From an uncultured Eubacteriales bacterium (GTDB taxonomy: Bacteria > Bacillota > Clostridia > Oscillospirales > CAJFTT01): a stretch of 50,097 nt of DNA. Where the stretch lies: NCBI GenBank assembly GCA_949284545.1, contig CASDVX010000099.1, positions 1 through 50,097 on the forward strand. Direction: 5' to 3'. Below, in pieces: positions 25,198 to 34,621 of the stretch. The translations under genes were made by a program, and so were the position numbers. Position 1 is the first letter of the stretch, and each line of letters opens with the position of its first letter. The notes beneath the pieces were generated by a model, which was given only the letters and a program-made list of their open reading frames with translations, was not told the DNA's origin and did no database searches.

Positions 25198-26226
25198 ATG
25201 ACGGACGGAAAGATCCTGATTTTAGGGATTGAGAGCTCCTGCGACGATACCGCGGCGGCGGTCGTTGCCGACGGCAGGGAGATACTGTCGTCGGCGGCGT
25301 CGTCTCAGACGGAGCTTCATGAAAAATATGGCGGGGTGGTGCCGGAGATAGCATCCAGACGGCACGCAGAAACCATTGACGCAGTGGTGAAGGATGCGCT
25401 GGACAAGGCCGGTAAGGATATTTCACAGCTGGACGCGATCGCCGTCACGGCAGCCCCCGGCCTTATAGGTTCGCTGTTGGTGGGGGTAAGCTATGCCAAA
25501 GGAATGGCATATGTTTCCGGGAAACCGCTGGTACCGGTACACCACATACGCTCTCACATAGCGTCCAACTATCCCGCGCACCCGGATCTCGAGCCGCCGT
25601 TTTTGTGCCTTGTGGCCTCCGGGGGTCACAGCCACATAGTGCTGGTGAAAGGCTATACCGATTTTGAGGTGATAGGGCGCACCCGGGACGACGCAGCCGG
25701 AGAATGCTTTGACAAAACCGCGAGGGTGCTGGGATATCCGTACCCGGGGGGAATATATATAGACAGGGCGGCATCCCGCGGGAACCCGCACGCATTTGAG
25801 TTTCCAAAATGCAGGATAGAGGGGGCGCCGCTGGATTTTTCATTTTCAGGCCTCAAAACTGCCGTGATAAACACGGTGCACCGCCTGAAACAGGCGGGAT
25901 CTCCTATACCTGCGGAAGACATAGCCGCGTGCGTGCAGCACACTATAGCGGACACGCTCACAAGCCATCTTGAGACCGCGGCGGAGATGTGCGGATGTGT
26001 GAAAATAGCTATTGCAGGGGGAGTGGCCGCCAACAGCGGGCTGAGACAGTACGCCGGTAAAATGTGCGAAAAGCACGGATACAGGCTGTTTTTGCCGCCC
26101 GTGTCCCTATGCGGGGACAACGGGGCAATGGTCGCCTCTCAGGGTTTTTACGAGTTTGAGGCGGGGGTGCGGGCAGGGCTTGATCTCAACGCGCGCGCTA
26201 CTATGGAGATATCGGACGCGTTCTGA
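25198..26226 (+). CDS. tsaD: tRNA N6-threonylcarbamoyladenosine synthase subunit TsaD
   Basis: A 342-residue ASKHA-fold protein from the ATG at 25198, with GGAGG at 25182-25186; a TTG at 25180 would include the ribosome site. ILGIESSCDDTAAAVV opens the family signature. The metal-binding HHIRSH (H115, H119), VASGGHSHIV, DDAAGECFDKTAR, SFSGLKTAV, AGGVAANSGLR and LCGDNGAMVA follow. It transfers the threonylcarbamoyl group to A37 of ANN-reading tRNAs, with TsaB, TsaC and TsaE, which are not in this window. The gene is usually essential. Old annotations as O-sialoglycoprotease are wrong. It is 28 bases after the SpoIID-like gene and 40 before ruvX. Confidence 0.97.
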   Translation: MTDGKILILGIESSCDDTAAAVVADGREILSSAASSQTELHEKYGGVVPEIASRRHAETIDAVVKDALDKAGKDISQLDAIAVTAAPGLIGSLLVGVSYAKGMAYVSGKPLVPVHHIRSHIASNYPAHPDLEPPFLCLVASGGHSHIVLVKGYTDFEVIGRTRDDAAGECFDKTARVLGYPYPGGIYIDRAASRGNPHAFEFPKCRIEGAPLDFSFSGLKTAVINTVHRLKQAGSPIPAEDIAACVQHTIADTLTSHLETAAEMCGCVKIAIAGGVAANSGLRQYAGKMCEKHGYRLFLPPVSLCGDNGAMVASQGFYEFEAGVRAGLDLNARATMEISDAF

Positions 26227-26266
26227 TACCTGCGGGGAAATGCGGCGCACAGAGGAGAAAAGAAAT

Positions 26267-26719
26267 ATGCGGATAATGGCTGTTGACTACGGAGCCGTAC
26301 GCACGGGGATTGCCGTGTGCGACGAGGCGGAGATGCTGGCGTCTCCCGTGGAGGTTATAACCGAGTACCATGAAGAGAAGCTTTGCGGCCGCATAGCAGA
26401 GGAGGCAAAAAAGCTCCGGGCGGCGCATATAGTCATGGGACTGCCGAAAAATATGGACGGGAGCGAAGGAGAGAGCGCGGCGAAGGTCAGGAGGCTTGCG
26501 GACAAGGTCCGGACCGAGACAGTCCTGGAGGTCAGCCTGTGGGACGAACGCCGCACCACCGTGGAAGCTCATGGTATACTGTCCGCAAACGATGTCCGCG
26601 GCGGAAAGAGGAAGAAAGTCGTGGACAGCGTGGCAGCGGCGGTCATTCTCGAGGGCTTTTTGATGAGCCGGAGAAATAAACGGTCGGCTGAAAACGCCGG
26701 TAAGGAGAAAAATTTATGA
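26267..26719 (+). CDS. ruvX: Putative pre-16S rRNA nuclease / Holliday junction resolvase RuvX (YqgF)
   Basis: A 150-residue RNase H-fold protein. The ATG at 26267 is preceded by GAGGAG at 26252-26257; the longer open frame upstream is tsaD read in another phase. MAVDYGAVRTGIAV carries the first catalytic Asp (D7), IVMGLPKNMDGSEG the second conserved loop, LWDERRTTVEA the Glu-containing strand, and VVDSVAAAVILEGFL the final Asp. The family processes the 5' end of 16S rRNA in Escherichia coli and may also cut Holliday junctions. Its stop overlaps the mscS start by 4 bases. Confidence 0.94.
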   Translation: MRIMAVDYGAVRTGIAVCDEAEMLASPVEVITEYHEEKLCGRIAEEAKKLRAAHIVMGLPKNMDGSEGESAAKVRRLADKVRTETVLEVSLWDERRTTVEAHGILSANDVRGGKRKKVVDSVAAAVILEGFLMSRRNKRSAENAGKEKNL

Positions 26720-27600
26720 TAAAATTGCTCAGAAGGATAATTCCTGCCTTTGACAATCTGCTGGAATCGTTTCTGGGATCCTTTGCGGATACGGTGATGG
26801 TGGTTATAGACATCGCCATTATCTACCTGTTTGTACGCATAGCCATACCCGTCATAAAAAGGATAGTTTCAGGCTCTGTCAAAAGAAAGGCGGAGAAGAC
26901 CGGGAACGCGTCCAGGTACGCGACAATAGGCAAGCTTCTCGACCATGCCGTGACGGCACTTGTATGGTACGTAGGAATCGTAGCGGTACTCAGCGAGCTT
27001 GAGCTTACTACCACAGCCATGAGCATGCTCGCCACCGCAGGAATAGGCGGTGTGGCGGTAGGTATAGGAGCTCAGAGCTTCATACAGGACGTGATTAACG
27101 GAGGATTCATCCTGATAGAGCAGCAGATAGCGGTGGGGGACTATGTGCGCATGGCCGGAGTGGACGGCACGGTAGAGGACATCAATATGCGGACCACTCG
27201 TCTGAGGGCGTTTTCGGGCGAGCTGCATATAATACCAAACAGCTCCGTGACGGTGCTGACAAATTATTCGAGGGGGACCAACCGAGCGCTTATAGACGTA
27301 CCCATGCCGTACGACGAGGATCCACGCCGGGTCTGCGACATATTAAGCAAGGCCATGGAGGAATATTACGAGGAGCACGGGGAACTGCTGGATAAGGCGC
27401 CGGAGGTCATAGGGATAACCGAATACGCCGGGTCGGCGATAATGATAAGAATAGTCGCGTTCTGCAAAAATCTCGGCCACTGGGAGACCGAGCGCGGAAT
27501 GCGCGCCGCGGTACTCGACGCATTCTCAAAGAACGGCATATCCATACCTTACGACACCGTAGTGGTCATGGCTCACGATGGAGGGAAAACCGATGAATAA
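26716..27600 (+). CDS. MscS-family mechanosensitive channel
   Basis: A 294-residue protein with three predicted membrane helices (about 26-48, 72-92 and 97-125). The pore-lining third helix is ATAGIGGVAVGIGAQSFIQDVINGGFIL, here split as ATAGIGGVAVGIGAQSF and IQDVINGG, with the Gly/Ala packing typical of MscS TM3. The beta domain follows with IAVGDYVRMAGVDGTVEDI and the signature TTRLRAFSGELHIIPNSSV. The C-terminal alpha/beta vestibule domain is complete. It releases solutes on sudden osmotic downshift. It is of the small YkuT-like size and overlaps both neighbours by a few bases. Confidence 0.94.
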   Translation: MIKLLRRIIPAFDNLLESFLGSFADTVMVVIDIAIIYLFVRIAIPVIKRIVSGSVKRKAEKTGNASRYATIGKLLDHAVTALVWYVGIVAVLSELELTTTAMSMLATAGIGGVAVGIGAQSFIQDVINGGFILIEQQIAVGDYVRMAGVDGTVEDINMRTTRLRAFSGELHIIPNSSVTVLTNYSRGTNRALIDVPMPYDEDPRRVCDILSKAMEEYYEEHGELLDKAPEVIGITEYAGSAIMIRIVAFCKNLGHWETERGMRAAVLDAFSKNGISIPYDTVVVMAHDGGKTDE

Positions 27601-28321
27601 GCGTGATTTTGCACCGGCCGTAAGGCGCATATGCGCGTTTATCACGGCCTGCGCGGTTATACTTACGGCTTCCTGCGGGGATAAGGTGCGTGTTACCGAC
27701 ACCGACCAGCTCGCGCCGCCGGAAATAGGAGAGACAATAGCCGTGATGCATACGTCCCGGGGGGACATATATTTCAGACTTTTCCCCGAGGACGCGCCGA
27801 AGGCGGTGGATAATTTCACCTCTCTTGCTGAGGACGGGAAATATGACGGAGTGAGCATATTCCGGTCGGAAAGAAATTACCTTTTGCAGTCCGGAGACTA
27901 CGAAAACAACGACGGCACCGGAGGAAAGAGCAAGTGGGGCAAGGGTTTCGGTGTTGAGATAAGCAGCAGCCTCCACAATATCCGCGGAGCCCTGGGCATG
28001 GCAAGATCCAGCGACCGCAACGGCCAGGGATCACAGTTTTACGTGGTGACCAGAGGATACGTGTCCGTATCGTATACGGAGCAGCTTAAGGATACCGACC
28101 CGGACCTTGCGAAGAAATACGAGGTAAACGGCGGCATTCCAGAGCTTGACGGAGACTACACCGTTTTCGGACAGGTTTTCGCCGGGTTTGCGGTGCTGGA
28201 CGCGCTCAACAGCGTGGAGACGGACGACGACGATAAACCCGTATCGCCCATATATATCCTCAGCGTGGAAATCACGCAGTATTCCGAAGATATGCCGTCT
28301 CCGGAAACTCCTGCGGGCTGA
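27593..28321 (+). CDS. Cyclophilin-type peptidyl-prolyl isomerase, lipoprotein candidate
   Basis: A 242-residue protein from the ATG at 27593, with GGAGGG seven bases upstream inside the end of the mscS gene. The N-terminus (basic residues, then FITACAVILTASC) resembles a lipoprotein signal with Cys28, again with a TASC box like the SpoIID-like protein. The cyclophilin domain (about 50-225) shows GDIYFRLFPEDAPKAVDNF, YDGVSIFR, the conserved RGALGMARSS, GSQFYVVT and YTVFGQVFAGFAVLDALN. The catalytic Arg of the FHR motif is present as SIFRSE. It would fold or stabilise proteins outside the membrane. It lies between mscS (8-base overlap) and pth (43-base gap). Confidence 0.93.
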   Translation: MNKRDFAPAVRRICAFITACAVILTASCGDKVRVTDTDQLAPPEIGETIAVMHTSRGDIYFRLFPEDAPKAVDNFTSLAEDGKYDGVSIFRSERNYLLQSGDYENNDGTGGKSKWGKGFGVEISSSLHNIRGALGMARSSDRNGQGSQFYVVTRGYVSVSYTEQLKDTDPDLAKKYEVNGGIPELDGDYTVFGQVFAGFAVLDALNSVETDDDDKPVSPIYILSVEITQYSEDMPSPETPAG

Positions 28322-28364
28322 TTCTGCACCTACGGGAGAAAGGTCAATCACAGGAGGGGGACCT

Positions 28365-28997
28365 ATGGACATATTGAAGCTTATAGATTCCGTTACCCAC
28401 GGAAGGAACGGGAAGGGCCGGGACGCGGAAACGTGGCTCATAGCCTGTCTCGGCAACCCGGGCAGAGAATACGACGGAACAAGACATAACGCAGGATTTT
28501 CCGCGGCGGATGTTATAGCTGAGGAAAACGGGTGCCGTTTCAGGACGTCAAGGGGGTCGCTTGAATCGGTTTTCTTTCTTGACGGGAAAAGGATTGTGCT
28601 CATTAAGCCGCAGACATACATGAACCGCAGCGGCGAGGCGGTTGCGGCGGCCGCGAAGTTTTACGGGATAGTCCCGGAGCATATAATAGTGATATATGAC
28701 GATATTAATCTTGAGCCGGGTGTCCTGAGAATAAGAAGATCGGGAAGCGCCGGGGGCCATAACGGCATGAAGAGCATCATAAGCTGCGTGGGCACGGACG
28801 GATTTCCGCGTATACGCATAGGGGTGGGAGCCAAGCCGGACGCCGGGGCCGACCTTGCCGCCCATGTGCTGGGAAGGCCGGGGAGCGAGGACAGGGAAAA
28901 GATATCCGGAGCCGTCAGACGTGCCGCAAAAGCCTTCCCCATGGTCATGGCCGGCAAGATTGACGAGGCGCAATCTCTTTACTGCAGGGAGAAATGA
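28365..28997 (+). CDS. pth: Peptidyl-tRNA hydrolase
   Basis: A 210-residue protein with an excellent ribosome site, AGGAGGGGG at 28352-28360. CLGNPGREYDGTRHNAGF contains the catalytic His (H41). KPQTYMNRSGEAV carries the substrate-binding Asn, VIYDDINLEPG the catalytic Asp, and SGSAGGHNGMKSI the second conserved loop. About 22 residues precede the normal Pth start (MDILKLIDSV, then a Gly/Arg stretch), a somewhat unusual N-terminal extension. It frees tRNA from prematurely released peptidyl-tRNA. Linkage of pth to mfd, seen here, is widespread in Firmicutes. Its stop is 2 bases before the chosen mfd start. Confidence 0.96.
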   Translation: MDILKLIDSVTHGRNGKGRDAETWLIACLGNPGREYDGTRHNAGFSAADVIAEENGCRFRTSRGSLESVFFLDGKRIVLIKPQTYMNRSGEAVAAAAKFYGIVPEHIIVIYDDINLEPGVLRIRRSGSAGGHNGMKSIISCVGTDGFPRIRIGVGAKPDAGADLAAHVLGRPGSEDREKISGAVRRAAKAFPMVMAGKIDEAQSLYCREK

Positions 28998-28999
28998 AT

Positions 29000-31900
29000 A
29001 TGGCGATCCTTAAAGGAGTCCTCGAGAGTATCGGGGAATTTGCATCGGTAACCGGAAGCGCGGGGGGAGGTGCCCGAGCGCTTGCCGGTCTTTGTGCTGC
29101 CGCAAAAGCCCATGTTGCGTCTGCAATAGCCGCAAAAGAGGGCAGAACCGCTCTTGTGATAGTGCCTGACGAGACGACCGCAGCCGATATGGCGGAGGAC
29201 ATGAGCTTTTTCTGCGGGGGCGGCTGCGAGATATTCCCTTATAGGGACATTAATTTTTTTGAAGCACAGGCCACTTCCCGCGATACGGAGGCCCAGCGTC
29301 TTCGGGTGATGGGTATGCTCCGCCGCAGGGAAATAAACGCGGTTATAGCCACGCCTGACGCGGCCATGAGCTTTCTCGTTCCCCCCGACGTTTTCGACGC
29401 CGGGGGCTTTGCACTGTATGAAGGCAGGGAATACAATTTGGATGCGCTCTGTGCAGCTCTTGCGTCTGCCGGTTACACGCGGACCGACAGAGTAGAAGGG
29501 GCGGGACAGTTTTCCAGACGGGGAGACCTGCTTGACTTTTTTGTGCCGGGGTTTGAAGACCCGGTGAGAGTTGAGTTCTGGGGCGACGAGATAGACAGCA
29601 TCTCACGTTTTGACAGGGATTCTCAGCGCCGGGGAGACAGGTTGGGTTCTGTCCTTGTTACTCCCGCGCGAGAGATGCCCTGCGACGAAGCCTTGGGGAA
29701 AACTGTCTCGGAACTTGCGGCCGGTCTCACGGCGGATTCACCGTTAAAATACAGGATAACAGAGGACGCAGGAAGAATACTCGACGGCATGTCGCTGCCG
29801 TGGGCGGAAAAGTATCTCACCCTGCGTTACGGCGAACACAGAATAACGGAATACGCGGATTTTTCCGTGTTTATATGCGAGTACCACGCGGTCAAAAAAA
29901 GAGCCGAGACCTTCAGCGACAGGCTCAGCGAAGACATGAAGCTTCTCGCTGAGCGCGGGATGCTGATACCCGGCGTCAGGTATTGCCAGGACCCGGAGGA
30001 ATTTATGGCGAAAACCGAGGAGAACGCGTTTCTTCTGGATGAGTTTCCACGTACGTCCTATCCCGTAAAGCTCAGCGCCTACGCCGAGATCCCCGTTTTA
30101 CCCATAGGCCTGTGGAAAGGCGGGGTAGGAGACCTTGCGGACAGGATATCGGGGGTTAAGGAAAGCGGTAGCGCGGTGATCCTCGCGGGCACGGCGAAAG
30201 CCGCAAAAAACCTCGCGGGAGACCTTACTGCCGCGGGACTTACCGCAGTGAGCGGCAAGCTTCCGGATACGCCGGCGGAAAAAACGGTATACGTGACGGC
30301 CGGAAGACTGTCCTGCGGCATGGAATATACCTCCGCAAAAGTGACGGTGATAAGCTTTCAGCGCCCCGACGAGAAACCGCGCAGACGCAGGGGCGCGGCC
30401 TCGGGAGAAAAGATATCCTCTCTTACCGACGTATCCCCGGGAGACGCGGTGGTCCACGCCGTCCACGGTGTGGGTATATACGAGGGCATAGGTAAAATGG
30501 AAGTGCAGGGAGTGGTGAAGGATTACCTGCGCATCCGCTATTCCGGCGGAGATATGCTGTACGTGCCCGTGACCCAGATGGATATGGTGGGCAGATATAT
30601 CGGAAACGAAGAGACGGTAAAACTTTCTAAAATGGGCGGGACCGACTGGAACAGGACAAAAGCCAGGGTCAGATCCGCCGTAAAGGACATGGCGAAGGAG
30701 CTTATAGACCTCTACTCCCGCCGCATGTCGAAAAAAGGGTACGCCTTTTCGCCGGACGGGGAGTGGCAGCATGATTTTGAAGCGCATTTTGAGTATACCG
30801 AGACCGAGGACCAGCTTTCAGCTGCCGCGGACATAAAAAAGGATATGGAACGCCCCGTTCCCATGGACAGACTGCTCTGCGGCGATGTGGGGTTTGGCAA
30901 AACGGAGGTTGCGCTGAGAGCGGCGTTCAAATGCGTGGCGGACGGTAAGCAGTGCGCAATACTCGTGCCAACCACCCTGCTTGCATGGCAGCATTATCAG
31001 AGCATAATGCACAGGATGGAGGGGTTCCCCGTGAAGGTGGGGCTTTTGTGCCGCTTCAGGTCTAAAAAACAGCAGGAGGATACCCTCAGGGACCTTGCCG
31101 CCGGAAGACTGGATATAGCCGTAGGTACCCACAGGCTCGTGCAGAAGGACGTGAGGTTTCACGATTTGGGGCTGATGATAATAGATGAGGAACAGCGTTT
31201 CGGCGTGGCTCAGAAAGAATTTCTGAAAAACCGTTACGACACTGTGGACTGCCTCAGCCTTTCGGCCACGCCCATACCGCGAACGCTTAATATGGCTTTG
31301 TCGGGCATAAGGGATATGTCATGTATCGAGGAGGCTCCCGCCGGGAGGCAGCCGGTGCAGACCTATGTGGCGGAATACGACGACGGCGTGGCAGCCGAGA
31401 TGATACGACGCGAGCTGCGAAGGGGAGGGCAGGTGTACTATCTCCATAATAACACCGAGACCATAGACCGGGCGGCGAACAGGATACAGAAGCTCGTCCC
31501 GGAAGCGTCCGTGGCGGTGGCCCACGGGAAAATGAGCGAAGCCGAACTCAACAGAGTTTGGGAAGACCTGCTGGACAGAAAGATAGATGTGCTCGTCTGC
31601 ACCACGATAATCGAGACGGGGGTGGACGTGCCCAACGTGAATACGCTGATAATTGAGAACGCCGACCGCATGGGTCTGAGTCAGCTGCACCAGATACGGG
31701 GCAGAGTGGGAAGAAGCTACCGCACCGCCTACGCTTACTTCACGTTTGCCCGTGGGAAGGCAGTCAGCGATATCGCCGCAAAGCGTCTCGACGCCATAAG
31801 AGAATATACGGAATTCGGGAGCGGGTTCAAGGTTGCGATGAGAGACCTGGAGATACGCGGGGCCGGTAACGTGCTGGGAGGAGAGCAGCACGGACATATG

Positions 31901-32437
31901 GATTCCGTGGGATACGATATGTACGTGAAGCTTCTGAGCGAAGCGGTTTCGGAGGAGATGGGCAAACCTGCCGCCGAGGAGAAGGAGTGCACCGTGGACA
32001 TCCCCGTCACGGCGCATATACCGGAAAGCTATATCTCCCAGAGCCAGCGAATAGAGGCCTACCGCCGGATAGCCGCCGTGAGGACCGAGGAAGATGCGGC
32101 GGACGTGACGGATGAGTTGATAGACAGGTACGGAGAGCCGCCCAAAGCGGTTTCCGCTCTCATACGGGTCGCGCTTTGCCGCAGCAGGGCAAAGACGCTG
32201 GGGATAACCGACATTGTGGAGAAAAACGGTATGCTCCTGTTTTACCCGTCGGTTCCGTCGGCGGAGCTGGTATCCGGGCTTGCGTCAAGGTTTGGCTCGA
32301 GCCTGAGGGTGAACGCGGGAGCGAAGCCGTACTACGGCATAAAGTACAAAGGAGACATTCTTTCAGCGGCGGAAAACTTTCTTGCAGTCGCCGAGGAGAT
32401 AACCGCCGGTGCCGCAAACCGGGAGGAAGCCAGGTGA
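29000..32437 (+). CDS. mfd: Transcription-repair coupling factor
   Basis: A 1145-residue protein of full family length. AGGGAG is eight bases before the ATG at 29000; an ATG at 28994 overlaps the pth stop but sits only two bases from that site. The N-terminal UvrB-like region carries ATPDAAMSF and RRGDLLDFFVPG. The RNA polymerase-interacting domain is at about 475-545 (PGDAVVHAVHGVGIYEGI). The RecG-like translocase has Walker A GDVGFGKTEVA at about 628, DEEQRFGV (motif II, about 728), SATPIPRTLNM, and motif VI HQIRGRVGRS. The C-terminal TRCF regulatory domain (about 990-1100) follows. It displaces stalled RNA polymerase and recruits UvrA. It is the last gene before an independent promoter at 32502. 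Confidence 0.97.
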   Translation: MAILKGVLESIGEFASVTGSAGGGARALAGLCAAAKAHVASAIAAKEGRTALVIVPDETTAADMAEDMSFFCGGGCEIFPYRDINFFEAQATSRDTEAQRLRVMGMLRRREINAVIATPDAAMSFLVPPDVFDAGGFALYEGREYNLDALCAALASAGYTRTDRVEGAGQFSRRGDLLDFFVPGFEDPVRVEFWGDEIDSISRFDRDSQRRGDRLGSVLVTPAREMPCDEALGKTVSELAAGLTADSPLKYRITEDAGRILDGMSLPWAEKYLTLRYGEHRITEYADFSVFICEYHAVKKRAETFSDRLSEDMKLLAERGMLIPGVRYCQDPEEFMAKTEENAFLLDEFPRTSYPVKLSAYAEIPVLPIGLWKGGVGDLADRISGVKESGSAVILAGTAKAAKNLAGDLTAAGLTAVSGKLPDTPAEKTVYVTAGRLSCGMEYTSAKVTVISFQRPDEKPRRRRGAASGEKISSLTDVSPGDAVVHAVHGVGIYEGIGKMEVQGVVKDYLRIRYSGGDMLYVPVTQMDMVGRYIGNEETVKLSKMGGTDWNRTKARVRSAVKDMAKELIDLYSRRMSKKGYAFSPDGEWQHDFEAHFEYTETEDQLSAAADIKKDMERPVPMDRLLCGDVGFGKTEVALRAAFKCVADGKQCAILVPTTLLAWQHYQSIMHRMEGFPVKVGLLCRFRSKKQQEDTLRDLAAGRLDIAVGTHRLVQKDVRFHDLGLMIIDEEQRFGVAQKEFLKNRYDTVDCLSLSATPIPRTLNMALSGIRDMSCIEEAPAGRQPVQTYVAEYDDGVAAEMIRRELRRGGQVYYLHNNTETIDRAANRIQKLVPEASVAVAHGKMSEAELNRVWEDLLDRKIDVLVCTTIIETGVDVPNVNTLIIENADRMGLSQLHQIRGRVGRSYRTAYAYFTFARGKAVSDIAAKRLDAIREYTEFGSGFKVAMRDLEIRGAGNVLGGEQHGHMDSVGYDMYVKLLSEAVSEEMGKPAAEEKECTVDIPVTAHIPESYISQSQRIEAYRRIAAVRTEEDAADVTDELIDRYGEPPKAVSALIRVALCRSRAKTLGITDIVEKNGMLLFYPSVPSAELVSGLASRFGSSLRVNAGAKPYYGIKYKGDILSAAENFLAVAEEITAGAANREEAR

Positions 32438-32501
32438 CCGGAGAAACGCCGGATGAAAACCGCGCGGCAGCGAAGGCGGGAGCCTGTAAGGGAAAATTCC
32501 G

Positions 32502-32530
32502 TTGACCTTACAGCGGCAAAATGGTATAAT
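32502..32530 (+). promoter_or_regulatory. Strong sigma-A promoter of the apbE-rnf operon
   Basis: TTGACC (32502-32507), a spacer of exactly 17 bases, and a perfect TATAAT (32525-32530). It is 65 bases after the mfd stop and 35 bases before the apbE start. It is the best promoter match seen in the window. Confidence 0.85.
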
Positions 32531-32564
32531 CACAGGAAAGGCAGCGGACCGGGGGTGGATTTGC

Positions 32565-33623
32565 GTGAGCCGCAGTAAGCTCCGTTTGACGGTGAAACGC
32601 CTGTGGGCGTCGGCGCTTGCCGCCGTTATTGCGGCGGCATCCTTTTCGTCCTGTGAAGGGGCGGGCGGCGCGCAGAAGCGGACGGTTTTCGCCATGGACA
32701 CACTCTTTGAACAAACGGTGTGGGGAGCGTCTGAAGACCTTTTTACAAAAACGGCGGGACTGCTGTCACAGCTGGAAACCGTTTATTCCCACACGGACCC
32801 GGACAGCGAGCTTTATTTGCTGAACGAAGCCGGGAACGGGAAGATAAGCGATGACCTGAAGAGGCTCCTGGATATCGCCGCAGAGGTGTATGAAGCATCG
32901 GACGGCGCGTTTGACCCGGGACTCGGACTTGTGACGCAGCTTTGGGAGCGTTCGGAGGGGGCTGTACCTCCCGGGGATGACATTACGGCCGCACTGGCCG
33001 CCTCTGGTTACGGAAAGGTGTCATTTGAAAACGGAGAAATTCACTTAAACGGGGTCAGGCTGAATCTGGGCGGTATAGCTAAGGGCGCGGCCGCCGGACA
33101 GCTGCTGTACGAATGCATATGTTCCGAAGCCTCAGGAGGGATAATTTCATGTTCGTCATCCATCGGCCTGACGGGGACCAAGCCTGACAAAAGCAAATTC
33201 AAAATAGGCGTGAGGGACCCTGACGGGGACGGTAACGAATATATAGCCACGCTCGAGCTGTCGGACTGCATACTTTCCACCTCGGGCGATTACGAAAGGT
33301 ACTTTATCTCACAGGATAACGTGAGATATCATCATATAATTGACCCCGCTACGGGGTACCCGGCGCAAAGCGGACTTCGCAGCGTCACGGTGGTATCTTC
33401 GGGCGTATCTGGGGACGACGACCTGTTTTACACGGGAGCGGTGACAGACGCCCTTTCCACGGCCGTGTTTGTCATGGGCCTCGGTGAGCCGTCGCTGAAA
33501 CTTCTCGAGGATTTTTCCATGGAAGCCGTGTTTGTCTTTGACGGCGAAATATATGCGACCGACGGGCTGGAAGACAGCATAATCCTTACAGACGGCGGAT
33601 ACAGTCTTAAAACGGCGGAGTGA
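32565..33623 (+). CDS. apbE: FAD:protein FMN transferase (ApbE)
   Basis: A 352-residue protein from a GTG at 32565, six bases after the GGGGGTGGA site. An upstream frame to 32502 would start inside the promoter. The signal region (about 10-29) ends in FSSC, so Cys30 may be lipidated, though the lipobox is weak. The catalytic domain has AMDTLFEQTVWG, FDPGLGLVTQLW, LNLGGIAKGAAAGQLL, the flavin-contacting STSGDYERYF and HHIIDPATGYP, and the metal-binding VTDALSTAVFVMG. It moves FMN from FAD to a Thr of target proteins. RnfD and RnfG, encoded four and five genes downstream in the same operon, each carry a target-like motif, so they are the expected substrates. Confidence 0.95.
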   Translation: MSRSKLRLTVKRLWASALAAVIAAASFSSCEGAGGAQKRTVFAMDTLFEQTVWGASEDLFTKTAGLLSQLETVYSHTDPDSELYLLNEAGNGKISDDLKRLLDIAAEVYEASDGAFDPGLGLVTQLWERSEGAVPPGDDITAALAASGYGKVSFENGEIHLNGVRLNLGGIAKGAAAGQLLYECICSEASGGIISCSSSIGLTGTKPDKSKFKIGVRDPDGDGNEYIATLELSDCILSTSGDYERYFISQDNVRYHHIIDPATGYPAQSGLRSVTVVSSGVSGDDDLFYTGAVTDALSTAVFVMGLGEPSLKLLEDFSMEAVFVFDGEIYATDGLEDSIILTDGGYSLKTAE

Positions 33624-33629
33624 TACGAG

Positions 33630-34010
33630 GTGAAACGGAGACTTGTGACCGTGACGGACGTGGTGCTGGTCCTTGCGGTGGCCGTCGCGGCGATTGCGGC
33701 GGCAGCCGCGGCGGCGTCCGGAGGTGACGGCCTTTTTGCGGAAGTGACCTGGGAGGACCGGAGCAGGGTGATCGACCTCATGGCCGTTGACGAGGAATAC
33801 GATATGGAGATAGTCTCCTGCGGGATAAGGGTGGTTTTGACGGTAGACAGAGGAAGCATCAGGGTAAAGAGCAGCGAATGTCCCGACGGGGTGTGCGTGT
33901 CGGCGGGAGAGCTGACCAGACCGGGGCAGTGTGCGGTTTGTATGCCGGCGAGACTTACGGTTCGCCTGTACGGCAGCGCAGCGGGAAGCGAGGTCGACGC
34001 AGTGCTGTGA
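33630..34010 (+). CDS. NusG domain II-like membrane-anchored protein
   Basis: A 126-residue protein starting at a GTG at 33630 with GGAG nine bases upstream. A membrane helix (about 9-30) is followed by an external domain of about 90 residues. SIRVKSSECPDGVCVSAGEL and GQCAVCMPARLTVRL match the NusG_II family, a small beta domain with a conserved CPD-x-x-C and a C-x-P pair. Despite the name it is not a transcription factor. It is often found with rnf and apbE genes in Clostridia; its role there is unknown, perhaps in flavin or redox assembly outside the membrane. Its TGA overlaps the start of the next gene. Confidence 0.87.
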   Translation: MKRRLVTVTDVVLVLAVAVAAIAAAAAAASGGDGLFAEVTWEDRSRVIDLMAVDEEYDMEIVSCGIRVVLTVDRGSIRVKSSECPDGVCVSAGELTRPGQCAVCMPARLTVRLYGSAAGSEVDAVL

Positions 34011-34621
34011 AAAAAACAAGTATCGTAACGCTTACGGGGCTGCTGTCCGCAGCGGCGATAGTGCTGTCCGCATTGGAATCTGCCATACCCACGGAAGGAC
34101 TGCTTCCCCCGGGAGTAAAGCTGGGACTTTCCAATATAGCCACCATGTTCGCCGCGTTTTCAATGGGATTGCCGTCAGCGGCGGCAATAGCCGCTGTCAA
34201 GGGCGTATTTGCCCTTTTGACCCGCGGAGGCATGGCGTGCCTGCTGTCCCTGTGCGGAGGATGTCTGTCGGCTCTTGCAGTGAGCCTGCTCGCACGGGCG
34301 GATAGAAAGGGCAGGCTGGGATTTACGGGGATAAGCATCCTCGGGGCTCTCAGCCATAACGCCGGCCAACTCGTGGCGGTGATGCTCATCACGTCTCCCG
34401 CGGCAGCGGCGTACGGACCCGTGCTTGCGGTGTCGGCAGTGGTCTCGGGCACCGTGACGGGGGTTTTGCTCAAGGCCGTGTGGCCGTATATGAAGAGAAT
34501 CGAGACGGGAATACGAACCGCGGCGAGACGGAAAACGGGTCCCGCCCACATTGATAAGGGGGAAAAACATGATCGAAAAGCCGGAGAAAGCCGGACGCGT
34601 CCGGGGAGGAGTGAGACTTGA
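34007..34621 (+). CDS. Gx-type transporter family membrane protein (heptaprenyl diphosphate synthase component I-like)
   Basis: A 204-residue protein. The GTG at 34007 overlaps the preceding TGA (GTGA), so translation is coupled. It has about five membrane helices with the family features ESAIPTEGLLPPGVKLGLSN and HNAGQLVAVML. Pfam names the family Hpre_diP_synt_I after a heptaprenyl synthase component, but it is an integral membrane protein of ECF-S-like shape, and NusG_II plus this family commonly occur with rnf and apbE. A flavin-related transport or assembly role is an inference. The last 53 bases overlap the start of rnfC, and the C-terminal 30 residues look like unselected read-through. 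Confidence 0.85.
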   Translation: MKKTSIVTLTGLLSAAAIVLSALESAIPTEGLLPPGVKLGLSNIATMFAAFSMGLPSAAAIAAVKGVFALLTRGGMACLLSLCGGCLSALAVSLLARADRKGRLGFTGISILGALSHNAGQLVAVMLITSPAAAAYGPVLAVSAVVSGTVTGVLLKAVWPYMKRIETGIRTAARRKTGPAHIDKGEKHDRKAGESRTRPGRSET